Below, one piece after another: positions 15,900 through 25,153 of a DNA stretch of 64,000 bases. Origin of the DNA: Neobacillus niacini (GTDB taxonomy: Bacteria; Bacillota; Bacilli; Bacillales; Cytobacillaceae). The notes under the pieces were generated by a model. It was given only the letters and a program-made list of their open reading frames with translations. It searched no databases and had not been told where the DNA came from. The DNA lies in assembly GCF_030817595.1 (NCBI RefSeq), contig NZ_JAUSZN010000001.1, positions 1,558,001 to 1,622,000 of the forward strand, in the 5' to 3' direction. Numbering within the stretch: the stretch's first letter is position 1; each line of letters opens with the position of its first letter. The translations under genes were made by a program, and so were the position numbers.

Positions 15900-16130
15900 A
15901 TGAGTAATGGTCATTCTTCCTGTGGCATTTTGGGACTTTTCCTAGGATTTTTAACAGGTGTTATTTGGTTGCTGCTTGTCACTTTAAATGTTTTTACCAC
16001 TTTGCTTGGTCTCCTGACTTTAGGTGCCCTTGCCCCTATTTTAAACATCGTATTTGGATTAATCAGCTTCCTGGTTATCATTGTTTTTGGTTTACTCATC
16101 TTTAAGAAAGTTTGGCGCCAGTATAAATAG
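15900..16130 (+). CDS. Small membrane protein (76 aa)
   Basis: A 76-aa hydrophobic protein with two membrane segments (about residues 8-33 and 40-68) and a short basic C-terminus (FKKVWRQYK). I chose the ATG at 15900 because GAGGGG lies upstream at suitable spacing; an in-frame GTG at 15891 overlaps that RBS. A terminator follows at 16170-16200. The family is unrecognised. Small two-pass proteins of this type in Bacillus are often called hypothetical. Confidence 0.65.
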   Translation: MSNGHSSCGILGLFLGFLTGVIWLLLVTLNVFTTLLGLLTLGALAPILNIVFGLISFLVIIVFGLLIFKKVWRQYK

Positions 16131-16169
16131 TAAAGTGTGTCTGTTTTATAAACCAAACTTTATTTTACG

Positions 16170-16200
16170 AACAGTCTCTTTAAAGGGACTGTTTTTTATT
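16170..16200 (+). terminator. Terminator of the small membrane protein gene
   Basis: ACAGTC (16171-16176) and GACTGT (16187-16192), with inner CTTTAAAG pairing, are followed by T6. Confidence 0.8.
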
Positions 16201-16296
16201 ATTTTTGCACCTTTCTCTAAACCTCTCAACAATAATTGATATTCATGCTATTTCTGTTGATATATGGTAAAATGGAACTAATATCTTCCAATAGAT

Positions 16297-16360
16297 AAAG
16301 GGGCTTGTACCCTTTATTGTACAGGAATACAGATAATCCCACTTTTACGGTGAGTTATCT
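16297..16360 (+). promoter_or_regulatory. Structured leader before the Gre-like gene
   Basis: Two hairpins are visible. The first is AAAGGG (16297-16302) with CCCTTT (16310-16315). The second is AGATAA (16331-16336) with TTATCT (16355-16360), enclosing CAC/GTG. They lie between a likely promoter near 16235-16265 and a 22-codon ORF at 16409. I recognise no known riboswitch class. The gap 16131-16500 holds this leader, a terminator and the short ORF. Confidence 0.35.
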
Positions 16361-16408
16361 TATTTTCTGTAAGGAAGGTTTATTTTTTATATTTAGGAGG
16401 AGTTATTA

Positions 16409-16477
16409 ATGAAACAATCAATGAAGTTTTGCAAAAAGTTCAATCCAAGTTTGGGGGTTATCTACTATGAACCATAG
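16409..16477 (+). CDS. Leader-type short ORF (22 aa)
   Basis: ATG at 16409 follows a perfect AGGAGG with eight bases of spacing, and the frame runs 22 codons to TAG at 16477. The peptide is basic, starts MKQSMKFCKK and ends VIYYEP. The Gre-like gene starts only 23 bp later and has no RBS of its own, so the short ORF may deliver ribosomes by coupling or act as an attenuating leader peptide. Codon content alone cannot prove that it is translated. Confidence 0.5.
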   Translation: MKQSMKFCKKFNPSLGVIYYEP

Positions 16478-16500
16478 TCTACACCTCACTAAGAATTACT

Positions 16501-16938
16501 ATGTTAATTCAACAGTTAAATTATATAGACAAAAACATCAAGGAATTAACAAATCTCTATCTTTCTTCCACTCCTGTCCAAGAACGATTAAAACACTTTT
16601 TTAATTTATATGTCATGGAAGTTGAGGAGTTATTAAAAACAAATAAACGAAATGAATTCATTTCACATTTCCCAAAAGTTTTTATCGGGACAAAGGTTAC
16701 GGTTTTATATGATGATGAATATGAATCAGAGGATTATGTAATTTGTTACCCAGAACAGTCAGATCCAGATTTGGGCTATATTTCCTTTTTATCTCCAGTA
16801 GGCAGACAGCTGCTTTTTAAGAATCTCGGTGATAAGGTATCCATAAAAATCCCAACCGGAGAACTACTGGTAACCATTAAAGAAATTTCATTTGTCGGCG
16901 AACTAATAGAATATGGAAGTAAGACAAAAGAGGCCTAA
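16501..16938 (+). CDS. GreA/GreB C-terminal-domain-like protein
   Basis: A 145-aa protein. The C-terminal half (about residues 55-140) matches the FKBP-like domain of GreA/GreB and Rnk: VFIGTKVTVLYDD, then YVICYPEQSDPDLGYISFLSPVG and VSIKIPTGELLVTI. The N-terminal half is helical but is not the long acidic coiled coil needed for RNA cleavage, so it may bind RNA polymerase without transcript cleavage, as proposed for Rnk-type proteins. There is no RBS before the ATG at 16501, and the preceding 22-codon ORF may provide coupling. A later ATG near 16615 also lacks an RBS. Confidence 0.75.
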   Translation: MLIQQLNYIDKNIKELTNLYLSSTPVQERLKHFFNLYVMEVEELLKTNKRNEFISHFPKVFIGTKVTVLYDDEYESEDYVICYPEQSDPDLGYISFLSPVGRQLLFKNLGDKVSIKIPTGELLVTIKEISFVGELIEYGSKTKEA

Positions 16939-16950
16939 GAAATGAAAACA

Positions 16951-16979
16951 GACCTTCCCCCAATGGTGGAAGGTCTTTC
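16951..16979. terminator. Bidirectional terminator
   Basis: GACCTTCC (16951-16958) and GGAAGGTC (16968-16975) are followed by TTTCGTTT. It lies between the convergent Gre-like and DUF2935 genes. Confidence 0.8.
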
Positions 16980-16985
16980 GTTTAT

Positions 16986-17774
16986 TTACGTTCCGCTAAG
17001 ACTAGCCTCAAACATTTCTATGATTTCTATAAATCTTGAAGCTTCCCTAAATGTATGGTCAGCTAAGAGAGGATGTATAATGCTCTTAATTCGACATTCT
17101 TCGATTAAGTCTCTTGCAGTTTTCTTAAAATCCCTTAATGAAGCGACGGATACTTTATTTTGGTTTAAAAACTGACCGAGCAATGGTTTGGTTTCAGATT
17201 GAGGCCGCATATAGTCTAAATCTACTGCCTGAAACAACAATTTATCAAAATCATTACTAAACTCTCTCGCCTGATCTACTAATTTTCTTTCTGAAGGATC
17301 TAAAAGGTGTCCGATAAACTTTGCGTGGTCAGCCATGATTTTTAAGAAAAATACATTTTCTTGAATAACCGTATCTGGTGTCGGGGCTAATATTCCTTCA
17401 TTTAATTCTTTTAACCGATTCGCAAAATACGCTGCCTCTCTGCTAATATGGTCAACTAATAAAGGGAAATTATTGTGTCTGATTTGACAGCGCAGCGTTA
17501 AATCTAATATCTTTCTTTTATATGCATAAATGGCTGCAGCTGCTTGATATACCTCAGTATTAAAAGCTTGAACTTGACGAAGATCCGAATTTACTGTAAA
17601 TCTTGCAAGCTTCTCCTCAATCCGCTCGAATAAATCCATAAACTGCTGGGCTTCTTCAATCAATTGTTTCTGTTCGTACGTGAACCCCAGACTTAAAAAT
17701 AAAGAATGCTCTTTCATAATCCGAGACCAAAATTTAATTTCGTCTAATGACCGAGCAACAATCGGGTTTGCCAT
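16986..17774 (-). CDS. DUF2935 family ferritin-like protein
   Basis: A 262-aa all-helical protein with two repeated four-helix units. Each has an E-x-x-FW/FFLKIM-x-x-H motif: ARSLDEIKFWSRIMKEHSLFL near residue 10 and ENVFFLKIMADHAKFIGHLL near 145. Each is followed by an H-x-x-x-E segment (DHISREAAYF, DHTFREASRF). The Glu and His positions are suited to binding metal, as in the bacterial DUF2935 family. The role is unknown. RBS GGAGGG precedes the ATG at 17774. It is a single-gene unit. Confidence 0.85.
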   Translation of the reverse strand: MANPIVARSLDEIKFWSRIMKEHSLFLSLGFTYEQKQLIEEAQQFMDLFERIEEKLARFTVNSDLRQVQAFNTEVYQAAAAIYAYKRKILDLTLRCQIRHNNFPLLVDHISREAAYFANRLKELNEGILAPTPDTVIQENVFFLKIMADHAKFIGHLLDPSERKLVDQAREFSNDFDKLLFQAVDLDYMRPQSETKPLLGQFLNQNKVSVASLRDFKKTARDLIEECRIKSIIHPLLADHTFREASRFIEIIEMFEASLSGT

Positions 17775-17870
17775 GTTGTCCCTCCTTAACTATACACTTC
17801 CCTCCCAAATATATGTATGGATTGTTAGTCCCTATTACCTAATTTTCTTTATCAACATTTTTGGGTGTAC

Positions 17871-17899
17871 AAAAAAAGCTAAGGCATTCGCCTTAGCTT
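17871..17899 (-). terminator. Terminator of the GH3 gene
   Basis: On the reverse strand AAGCTAAGGC pairs with GCCTTAGCTT (plus positions 17876-17885 and 17890-17899) around a 4-base loop and runs into a T-tract. Confidence 0.85.
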
Positions 17900-17914
17900 A
17901 AGAAAATCAATTTA

Positions 17915-20038
17915 TTAATACGTTAATCCATGACCAAGCTTATAGACATTTCCATCACTGTCTTTGTAAGCATAGGAAAGTCCTTCTGGCATATATTTGT
18001 CCTTGTCATAGCCTGGTACATCGTTTGGTGACACACAATCACCATTTTCATCGACAGCAATTACCTCTTCACTTGCTGGTAATGATAGCGGCAGGACTCC
18101 ACCTGGTTGGAACTCACCAGCGATTACCTCAAATTGCGGTTTAAAGAAGGTATCGTAACCAGCAATCAATGCATCCGCTAATGGTTCAGCATTTCCAAGA
18201 ATCCATGGCAATGTCACATTTATACTGATTACAACTTTACCACCACGATTTCGAATCGTATTACACACTTCTTTTAGGTGTTCAATTTCACTCAAAGTCG
18301 TTTCTTGATACTCCGAGCCATCTAAAGCTTTAATCGTTTTATTCTCGCACAATTCAAGTTCTAACAGTCCAGGTGTCGCATTGAAATAAGATCCGGATTT
18401 TGGCTGCAAGAACAAAATCGCTACATCTGCTTCCTCATGGTTCTCCGTTAAAGTAAAAACTCCAATTTCCTTACATTCTTTCCTAGCTTGGTCTGTATAA
18501 GTAGCTGCAAGTTTTTGATCCTTATGGAAGACTTCTACATAAACATTCTTATTCGTAAGCTTATCAGCCGTTAATGGTAATGTCTCATTTGAATTTTTAA
18601 GAACGGTTACGGATTTCTTGTGTGCCTCGTATGCAGCTTCCCAGTGCGCTGGAGTACCAACCACTTCAGTTGCATTTTCAGGTGAAACGTAGGTACGATC
18701 ATCAAATATTCCTAATGTAAACATTTCAGTAAGAAGACGTACATTTGCTTCATTAATACGCTTTTCACTAATCCAACCTTTTTCAATTGCAATTTTCAAA
18801 TTTTCGATATCATTGGTATCGGCAACAAGATCGGTCCCGGCATTGATTGCTTTTGCAAAACGTTCTGCTTCGCTCTTATCTTCAACGCCCCAGCTCATTT
18901 TATTTGTGATACCGCTATCACTGTTGATATAGCCCTTAAAACCTAGTCCTTCACGAAGGATACGTTGTAAGAAATAATGATTAAATGTAAAGCCGACCTC
19001 TTCAAAAGGAATGTCTTCACCCTCGAATTCTTGAACGACACTTTTGCTTATACTTGGTATTGAGTAATATGGCATAATGGAGGAAGTTCTATGTTCGACC
19101 GCTGCTCTAAATGGCGGTAAGTGATACTTTTCTAAGCTTCCTGGAGTTGGGTACAGATTCCATTTTCCTTCTGCATAGTGAGGATCAAATCCATTTTCCC
19201 TTGCACCACCGCCTGGAAAATGCTTCGTTGTCATGGCGATACTGTTTTTCCCTAACTCCTTACCTTGGAATCCGTCAATAATACGGCCAATGGCGTCTGA
19301 AATAAATTCCGGATCTTCCCCAAATGTACCATACGTACGCTGCCATCTAGGATCTGTGGCGGTATCAGCCATATACATGTAACCTTTTCTTATCCCTGTA
19401 GCTTCCCACTCATCGTGCGCAATTTTAGCAAATTCGCTAATCAGTGATGCATCGCCGCCATTTTTGATCTCTCCCATTGCTGCAGCAGCAAGCCCTAACG
19501 TTCCTGGCCATGTTGAAAAAATCCCAACTGCATCGTTCATCCCAAAGATGGATTCACCATTTTCGTTTCGTGAATTGGAGGCGATTAAACAAGGAATACC
19601 AAGACGAGTACCCTCGGCTACTTCATTCATTTTATTGATCCACTCTGCCATTTCAGCTGGACTATGGTTGTCTCTATGAATAAAGTGACGTAAATGCATA
19701 TTTTCAATTGTGTGAGTAGTTCCATATATTTTTGCTACCGCAAAGATGTTTTCACCTTTTTCAACGATTGCTTCATCAAGTACTCCATCATGGCTTGTCT
19801 TAGTCTTATCTTCTTGAGAAAGACCCATTTTACGAGTATTAATCAGCATCATACCGATCTTTTCATCGATATTCATCAAGGAGACTAGGTTCTCAGCCCG
19901 TTCCTCCGGACTTAAGCGCCAATCTTTATACGGTTCTAGTTTTCCGCTATTATTTAAATCTTTAAATTTTAACCCATCGACCTCGATGATATTTTTAACT
20001 CTGACCTCTAAATTCGGTTGTTTCTGGTTACTTTCCAA
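17915..20038 (-). CDS. Glycoside hydrolase family 3 protein (beta-glucosidase/xylosidase type)
   Basis: A 707-aa GH3 protein without a signal peptide, so cytoplasmic. The N-terminal TIM barrel carries KHFPGGG near residue 273, and the likely nucleophile Asp lies in GYINSDSGITN near residue 371. A second alpha/beta sandwich domain follows (about 475-690) and ends with the YKLGHGLTY tail typical of GH3. The long insert before the barrel and the SDSG rather than SDW at the nucleophile mark a divergent subgroup, so the sugar specificity is uncertain. The start is TTG at 20038 with AGGAGG seven bases upstream. The AraC/PocR-type regulator directly upstream may control it. Confidence 0.85.
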   Translation of the reverse strand: MESNQKQPNLEVRVKNIIEVDGLKFKDLNNSGKLEPYKDWRLSPEERAENLVSLMNIDEKIGMMLINTRKMGLSQEDKTKTSHDGVLDEAIVEKGENIFAVAKIYGTTHTIENMHLRHFIHRDNHSPAEMAEWINKMNEVAEGTRLGIPCLIASNSRNENGESIFGMNDAVGIFSTWPGTLGLAAAAMGEIKNGGDASLISEFAKIAHDEWEATGIRKGYMYMADTATDPRWQRTYGTFGEDPEFISDAIGRIIDGFQGKELGKNSIAMTTKHFPGGGARENGFDPHYAEGKWNLYPTPGSLEKYHLPPFRAAVEHRTSSIMPYYSIPSISKSVVQEFEGEDIPFEEVGFTFNHYFLQRILREGLGFKGYINSDSGITNKMSWGVEDKSEAERFAKAINAGTDLVADTNDIENLKIAIEKGWISEKRINEANVRLLTEMFTLGIFDDRTYVSPENATEVVGTPAHWEAAYEAHKKSVTVLKNSNETLPLTADKLTNKNVYVEVFHKDQKLAATYTDQARKECKEIGVFTLTENHEEADVAILFLQPKSGSYFNATPGLLELELCENKTIKALDGSEYQETTLSEIEHLKEVCNTIRNRGGKVVISINVTLPWILGNAEPLADALIAGYDTFFKPQFEVIAGEFQPGGVLPLSLPASEEVIAVDENGDCVSPNDVPGYDKDKYMPEGLSYAYKDSDGNVYKLGHGLTY

Positions 20039-20207
20039 TGTAATGCCTCCTAAACTTGTTTAAATCTCCTACTGTTAATATTAGCAATTTGACGAAGCAT
20101 CCACACCCAATATTGTTGTCTTTTATACGATATTGCGACTATCTTAAAAATAAATTTATATTTTGCAAAAAAATCATTTCTTTTTAACATTGAAAAGAGG
20201 CAATGCC

Positions 20208-21434
20208 TTATGCATGTGCCTCTAATTCTACTTGTTTGTTGCGTTTATAATCGGAAGCTGTCATTCCTGTTATTTCTTTAAACACTTTACAAAAATAATT
20301 ATAACTACTAAAACCGACCTGCAATCCAACTTCTGTTGTCGATAACCGACCTAATTCAATTAAAAACTTTGCTTCGTCGATTCGCTTTCTCTGGATGTAA
20401 TCAATCACTGAAAGATTCATTTCTGATTTAAATTTTTTCGCGAGATACGTCCGATTAAATCCTATTACATCCGCTACGGTTTGCAAATTAATCGATTCAT
20501 GAAAATGAAGATTTATATACATTAACGCTTTCTTTACAACAGAGCTATACCCTTTGATTGCGAAATTTTTTACTGCTTCACAGTATTCATCAATCATGCT
20601 TACGTCGATTTTATTTAATTCGGACATTGTCACTGCTGATTCAATCTTAAGCGCAAATTTTTCCGAAATTGCATGTAAATATTGTGGTTCTACACCGCCG
20701 TTTCCAGCAGCAATCCTGTACATGGTATTACCTGAAAAGGTAATATTTTTTCTTGCTCGTAATGGATTACCAGGCACTCGATATAAAAAATCTCCAGTAT
20801 GATGATCAAGCATCGCTTTCATTGCATTTTCTACATCACCGTTTTCAATGTAATGCAATAATTTCTTTTCTGCCTCATACCTTTTTTTTATCTCTACCCC
20901 ACTCTGGTCATAGTCGTTAGGCTCGACATCTAGACGGTATTGCTCACTACTATGTTTAGAGGCAATGATTTGGGCTTTAATATGTGGGTTCATTACTATA
21001 TTGACTACTAAATCACCTATTGCCAAGTAGGACTGTGCTAATAGTGGTAATGATTTATAATAGGTTTCTAATTTTTTTAACCAATTATTCTCAAGATTGT
21101 TTTCCTTTATTACGTTCCAGATCATATGATCAGAAACCCGTTCATTTAAAAATGGACCAACAACAACCATACCCGCATAACGTTCATCCTTGTTTATAGG
21201 TACAGCCAAATACGACAATTGAAAAGTATCCGTTTGATAACAAAAACTACTTTTATTTGCTTGAACTAACTCTTTTTGAATCTCACCTAACATTCGTTTT
21301 CGGGATTCAATCATCATTAAGGGTTCATTATCATCCGCAATATGTATGATTGTCTTCATTTCTTCATCTAGTGCTTGTACACCTATTTGAAACGCTTTAT
21401 TAATTTGCCAACACTTACTTATCAGTTCTTCCAA
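20208..21434 (-). CDS. AraC family regulator with PocR-type sensor domain
   Basis: A 408-aa protein. The N-terminal part (about residues 1-160) looks like a PocR-type ligand-sensing domain. The C-terminal 100 residues are a double AraC helix-turn-helix: INLQTVADVIGFNRTYLAKKFK and TTEVGLQVGFSSYNYFCKVFKEITG. The frame opens with GTG at 21443, but I prefer the TTG at 21434, which has AGGTGA five bases upstream. It is transcribed toward the GH3 gene with a 169-bp gap, suggesting carbohydrate-responsive control of that gene. The inducer is unknown. Confidence 0.85.
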   Translation of the reverse strand: MEELISKCWQINKAFQIGVQALDEEMKTIIHIADDNEPLMMIESRKRMLGEIQKELVQANKSSFCYQTDTFQLSYLAVPINKDERYAGMVVVGPFLNERVSDHMIWNVIKENNLENNWLKKLETYYKSLPLLAQSYLAIGDLVVNIVMNPHIKAQIIASKHSSEQYRLDVEPNDYDQSGVEIKKRYEAEKKLLHYIENGDVENAMKAMLDHHTGDFLYRVPGNPLRARKNITFSGNTMYRIAAGNGGVEPQYLHAISEKFALKIESAVTMSELNKIDVSMIDEYCEAVKNFAIKGYSSVVKKALMYINLHFHESINLQTVADVIGFNRTYLAKKFKSEMNLSVIDYIQRKRIDEAKFLIELGRLSTTEVGLQVGFSSYNYFCKVFKEITGMTASDYKRNKQVELEAHA

Positions 21435-21502
21435 CTTAATCACCTATACAAATCATATCAAATCAGTATCTCCGCTAACAAGTTGAGGGATGTCAAAACA
21501 AA

Positions 21503-21538
21503 AAAGTTGGTTCCTACCATTAGTAAAGAACCAACTTT
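21503..21538 (-). terminator. Terminator of the DUF4317 gene
   Basis: AAAGTTGGTTC (21503-21513) pairs with GAACCAACTTT (21528-21538). On the reverse strand it is followed by T5. Confidence 0.85.
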
Positions 21539-21554
21539 CCTGTCGCATAACCAC

Positions 21555-22715
21555 TTACATTATTTCTGATTCTAAGGTGAATCCTTCCACGACTACATCA
21601 TCTTCGATTTCCAGCATTAAGCACCGTTTTCCTTGGAACATAATATATTTTACATGTTTCAGGTCTTTCGGACTTAGTGATAGATTTGCAACCTTTGTTT
21701 CAATTTTTATTGTTTTAGGAAGTAAACTACTCGCTTTAAGTTCATGTTTTTCATCATCCAAGATAGCTTTGAAAGCATGTTCCACTTTGGCGGTATCTAC
21801 ATTTTCAACCCCGCTGACCGTTAAAATGCGTTCGATATCACGAGAATCCAATTTCGGGGCTTCACTTTCTTCATTTTCTTTGCTCTCCTGGACTACTCTG
21901 TCAATTTCCTCATAGACATTCGAAATAACCTGGGATTCTACTTTGTCACCGATTACTTTATTAAGAATGATTTCGAAGCTGTCCTTTTCTTCTAATGCGG
22001 TAATAATTTCCTCGCAATTGAGTACCTCTTCCATAAATGTCTCATCTGGTTGATTCGCTTTACCTGCACAATAAAGAATGTGGTTCACATCGGCAGCATT
22101 GTCATTGAAAGCAGGAAACAAAAATCCTGACATCGGAGAAGCTAAATTAATGATGGGATCAAAAGCGTTATTCGATCTAAATTCTCTTTCCACATAATCG
22201 AAAACCAAGGATCTTTTCGGCTGATCGGTTCTATTCAGACTGCAGAGGATAAACTGGTTTGAATAAACTTCATCATCCCCGCCTTCTTCGGATTCTGGGT
22301 CTCGTTTCTTAGTCGCTTTTCGATATTCACCTCGTATGAACGTCACCACTGTATCAAACTCATAAACAGTATGAGCGAACATCTTACCGACTATTTGGTG
22401 CATGCTGTCAATCCAATCATCGGTGGTTGCTGCCTGTAACCCGTCGAAAAGGATGATTTGGGTGCTGTCTTCCACATCATGTTTAAATTTCAGTTCAAAT
22501 AGTTTTGCATCGAGCTGTCCCGTTAACACCTTTTTGAAATTCATCAAAAATAATTCTTGGGACTCTTGGTCTAACATTTCAAATGGTGAAATGACGGAAT
22601 GGTAGATTTCACCTGATTCTTTCTGAACATACACATTTAAAATCTCTCGTATTTGCATGAGATTGTTGTTTAACTTAAATTGCTTCCGGATATTAGCTAT
22701 GTCTTTAGCATTCAT
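21555..22715 (-). CDS. DUF4317 family protein
   Basis: A 386-aa soluble, acidic protein matching the DUF4317 family of Firmicutes, whose function is unknown. Recognisable blocks are the N-terminal KDIANIRKQFKLNN, YSNQFILCSLNRTDQPKRSLVFDY in the middle, and FILCSL/SPMSGFLFPAF. A run of acidic residues (DPESEEGGDDE) near 160 and another near 280 look like surface loops. No membrane segment is present. It is a single-gene unit, divergent from the CBS-domain gene, and its own terminator lies downstream. Confidence 0.8.
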   Translation of the reverse strand: MNAKDIANIRKQFKLNNNLMQIREILNVYVQKESGEIYHSVISPFEMLDQESQELFLMNFKKVLTGQLDAKLFELKFKHDVEDSTQIILFDGLQAATTDDWIDSMHQIVGKMFAHTVYEFDTVVTFIRGEYRKATKKRDPESEEGGDDEVYSNQFILCSLNRTDQPKRSLVFDYVEREFRSNNAFDPIINLASPMSGFLFPAFNDNAADVNHILYCAGKANQPDETFMEEVLNCEEIITALEEKDSFEIILNKVIGDKVESQVISNVYEEIDRVVQESKENEESEAPKLDSRDIERILTVSGVENVDTAKVEHAFKAILDDEKHELKASSLLPKTIKIETKVANLSLSPKDLKHVKYIMFQGKRCLMLEIEDDVVVEGFTLESEIM

Positions 22716-22913
22716 TTATCTCAACTCCCATCCCTGATTATACTGTTCAAAAAGAAAAATAGTAATACTTGACAATTTATCCTCTTTAGATCAGAAAAAA
22801 CATAGAGTGCTCAAAATCGACATTATTTTTTATTAGAGAACAGTGTTTTATTTGTGTTAAGCTAGTGTTAAATATAGATGTATGCGATTACAACATGAAG
22901 AAAGGGACTTAAA

Positions 22914-23366
22914 ATGCAGGTAAGAGACTTCATGATCAGAAAAGTTTTTACTGTAAAACCATCGAATACTGTCAAAGAATTGCTAGATATCCTCAATTCC
23001 AATCGAATCGGCGGTGTTCCGGTTGTCGATGATAAAGGTCAATTGGTCGGAATGGTATCTGATGGTGACGTATTACGCTACCTAGCTCCAAAACCCCTTG
23101 GAATTGCGGGACTTGTTTATATTATAGAAGATGGAGAAATTGAGGATGTACTTCAAGAAAAATTGGATACACCCGTCAAAGATATCATGACAAAGAGAAA
23201 TCTCTGCTATGTATCGCCCGATGAAGAGTTTGATAAGACCATCCTATTATTATCACGTCATCGCTTCAAAAAACTCCCTGTCGTGAATGGTGCGGGCCGC
23301 GTTATTGGTGTGTTAAGCAGAGGAGACATAATCCATAATATATCGAAAAAAATTATTTCATCATAA
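22914..23366 (+). CDS. Tandem CBS-domain protein
   Basis: A 150-aa protein made only of two CBS motifs forming one Bateman module (about residues 5-62 and 88-146). Motif phrases are VKELLDILNSNRIGGVPVVDDKGQLVGMVSDGDVLRYL and RHRFKKLPVVNGAGRVIGVLSRGDII; the Asp after S-D/R-G is the usual ribose-binding Asp of adenosine-nucleotide sites. Such stand-alone modules sense AMP, ATP or SAM and regulate unknown partners. RBS AAAGGG precedes the ATG. The terminator at 23372-23400 follows directly. Confidence 0.9.
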   Translation: MQVRDFMIRKVFTVKPSNTVKELLDILNSNRIGGVPVVDDKGQLVGMVSDGDVLRYLAPKPLGIAGLVYIIEDGEIEDVLQEKLDTPVKDIMTKRNLCYVSPDEEFDKTILLLSRHRFKKLPVVNGAGRVIGVLSRGDIIHNISKKIISS

Positions 23367-23371
23367 AAAGT

Positions 23372-23400
23372 AACCATTCGCTATGAAAAGACGAATGGTT
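23372..23400 (+). terminator. Terminator-like hairpin after the CBS gene
   Basis: AACCATTCG (23372-23380) pairs with CGAATGGTT (23392-23400); the following T-run is weak. It separates two convergent genes. Confidence 0.65.
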
Positions 23401-23434
23401 TCTTGATATTTTCATAGATTTTGGGAATTTGCTA

Positions 23435-24889
23435 CTACCTGCGGACAGGTTCTGCTGTTTGGACCATAGCCGTTGATTTTTCTGTTACTAAACTTGGTTT
23501 TTTTACAAAGAAAGAACCTATTAAACCAACTACTGAAATTCCTGTAATAAAGTAGAAAGCATATTTAATTCCAGCAGCTAATATTTCAGGCTGAGTAGCA
23601 TTCGGAAAGTCCATTACATAACTGTTTTGTCCACTTGTAAATACCGTAATCGCGATTGCTGTGCCAGCTGCCCCAGCAACTTGATTTAACGTATTCATCG
23701 CTGCTGATCCATCACCATATAATTCACGTGGTAATTGATTCATTGCATTTGTTTGGGCTGGCATCATCACCATCGTTAAGCCAAAGAATAAAATCATAAA
23801 CGCTACTACTACTTGCCATGCTGGTGTTTGACTTGAGATAGTGGTAAGAAAAACGATATTCCCAATTAAAACTAAGATAAAGCCAGCAATAGTGAAACGA
23901 CGCGCTCCAACTTTATCGAAAAGCGCCCCTACAATCGGTGACAAAATGAAGTTAACTGCATTTCCAGGCAGTAATAATAAACCAGCCATCGCAGCACTAA
24001 ATAATAAAGCCCCTTTTAAGTAAAGTGGCAGTAAAATACCCGTGGATAAAATGATTAAAATACCAAGGAACATCGTTAATGTTCCTAATGTGAACATTGG
24101 GTATTTAAAGACTCGTAAATTTACCATGGGTTGAGCCATTTTATTTTGACGAAGACCAAAAGACAGAAGTGCGATTATACCTACTAGTAAAGGTACCCAT
24201 ACTTTAGGTGATGAAATAGCTACTTCAGCCATTGTACTCAAGGCAAAAATTAATCCACCAAATCCGATTGTTGATAAAAGAATGGAAGAAACATCGATTT
24301 TAGGTTTCGTAATTTCCGAAACATTTTCAATTTTAGCGACTGCAACGAGAATCAATAACACATAAGCAATTGCGCTAAACCAGAAAATATATGGCCAGCT
24401 TAACGTACTAATAATAACACCTGAAAGTGTTGGTCCTAAGGCAGGAGCTAGTGTAATAACAAGACCCATAAGCCCCATTACCACTCCACGTTTTTGAATT
24501 GGGAAAATAAGCAGCATTACACTAAGCATGACCGGTAATATTAGACCAGTTCCGACTGCTTGTACGACACGGCCAAGCAGCAAAACGCTAAAACTGAAGT
24601 TTAACGCTGCTAATATTGTCCCTAGCAATGAAATAACAAGTCCTCCAATTACTAGTTGTCTTGTCGTAAACCATTTCATTAATAGTGCTGAAATCGGAAC
24701 TAAAATCGCTAATACTAATAAATATCCTGTTGTAAGCCACTGTGCGGTGGCTGCTGTGACTGAAAATTGTTCCATAATATTTGATAATGCCATGTTTAAT
24801 GCCGTTTCACCAAATAACCCGGCAAAAGCGCCTAACATTAAAATAAATGCCATTGTCTTAGGATTCTTAACTTGGATTTGTGTACTCAT
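23435..24889 (-). CDS. MFS drug efflux transporter, DHA2 (14 TM, EmrB/LmrB type)
   Basis: A 484-aa proton-linked exporter with about fourteen membrane segments. Key marks are the DHA signature Motif C region GLMGLVITLAPALGPTLSG near residue 140, and QWLTTGYLLVLAILVP, typical of EmrB/QacA proteins. It resembles B. subtilis LmrB-class pumps for lincosamides and other amphiphiles. GGAGA precedes the ATG at 24889. The marR gene lies upstream on the same strand, and two MarR-type palindromes (25024-25040, 25061-25080) lie in the intervening region, so derepression by the substrate is likely. Confidence 0.9.
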   Translation of the reverse strand: MSTQIQVKNPKTMAFILMLGAFAGLFGETALNMALSNIMEQFSVTAATAQWLTTGYLLVLAILVPISALLMKWFTTRQLVIGGLVISLLGTILAALNFSFSVLLLGRVVQAVGTGLILPVMLSVMLLIFPIQKRGVVMGLMGLVITLAPALGPTLSGVIISTLSWPYIFWFSAIAYVLLILVAVAKIENVSEITKPKIDVSSILLSTIGFGGLIFALSTMAEVAISSPKVWVPLLVGIIALLSFGLRQNKMAQPMVNLRVFKYPMFTLGTLTMFLGILIILSTGILLPLYLKGALLFSAAMAGLLLLPGNAVNFILSPIVGALFDKVGARRFTIAGFILVLIGNIVFLTTISSQTPAWQVVVAFMILFFGLTMVMMPAQTNAMNQLPRELYGDGSAAMNTLNQVAGAAGTAIAITVFTSGQNSYVMDFPNATQPEILAAGIKYAFYFITGISVVGLIGSFFVKKPSLVTEKSTAMVQTAEPVRR

Positions 24890-25023
24890 ATAAATCTCCT
24901 TTTATATTAATCTATAGTGCTGAAATGATTGTCGTAATTTCAATGATCAGCCATTTTCCAATCCCCGTTGTACACCCCCACTTACGAACGAACCAGTTAA
25001 CTATATCAAAAATTTTTTCTCAA

Positions 25024-25040
25024 TGTCAACCTAGTTGACA
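25024..25040. promoter_or_regulatory. MarR operator, perfect inverted repeat
   Basis: TGTCAAC-CTA-GTTGACA is a perfect 7-3-7 palindrome upstream of the efflux gene. The same motif recurs at 25061-25080 and 25692-25708. Confidence 0.75.
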
Positions 25041-25060
25041 AAATATTTTCCCTGAGTTAT

Positions 25061-25080
25061 TATCAACTAAGTTGACGATA
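25061..25080. promoter_or_regulatory. MarR operator, second copy
   Basis: TATCAAC-TAA-GTTGACGATA shares the TCAAC/GTTGA half-sites with the neighbouring palindrome, 37 bp away. Confidence 0.6.
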
Positions 25081-25153
25081 AATACTGGAATAGTATATGT
25101 ATAATATGAGGTGCCTTGTTGTCTATTCCGCTCATGGTATATGTAAAATAATA

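Noticed and set aside
16297..16360. Known riboswitch before the Gre-like gene
   Set aside because: I could not match the hairpins to a known riboswitch or T-box pattern, so only a structured leader is claimed.
16467..16595. 42-codon plus-strand frame overlapping the Gre-like gene start
   Set aside because: It has no RBS and is out of frame with the well-supported Gre-like domain.
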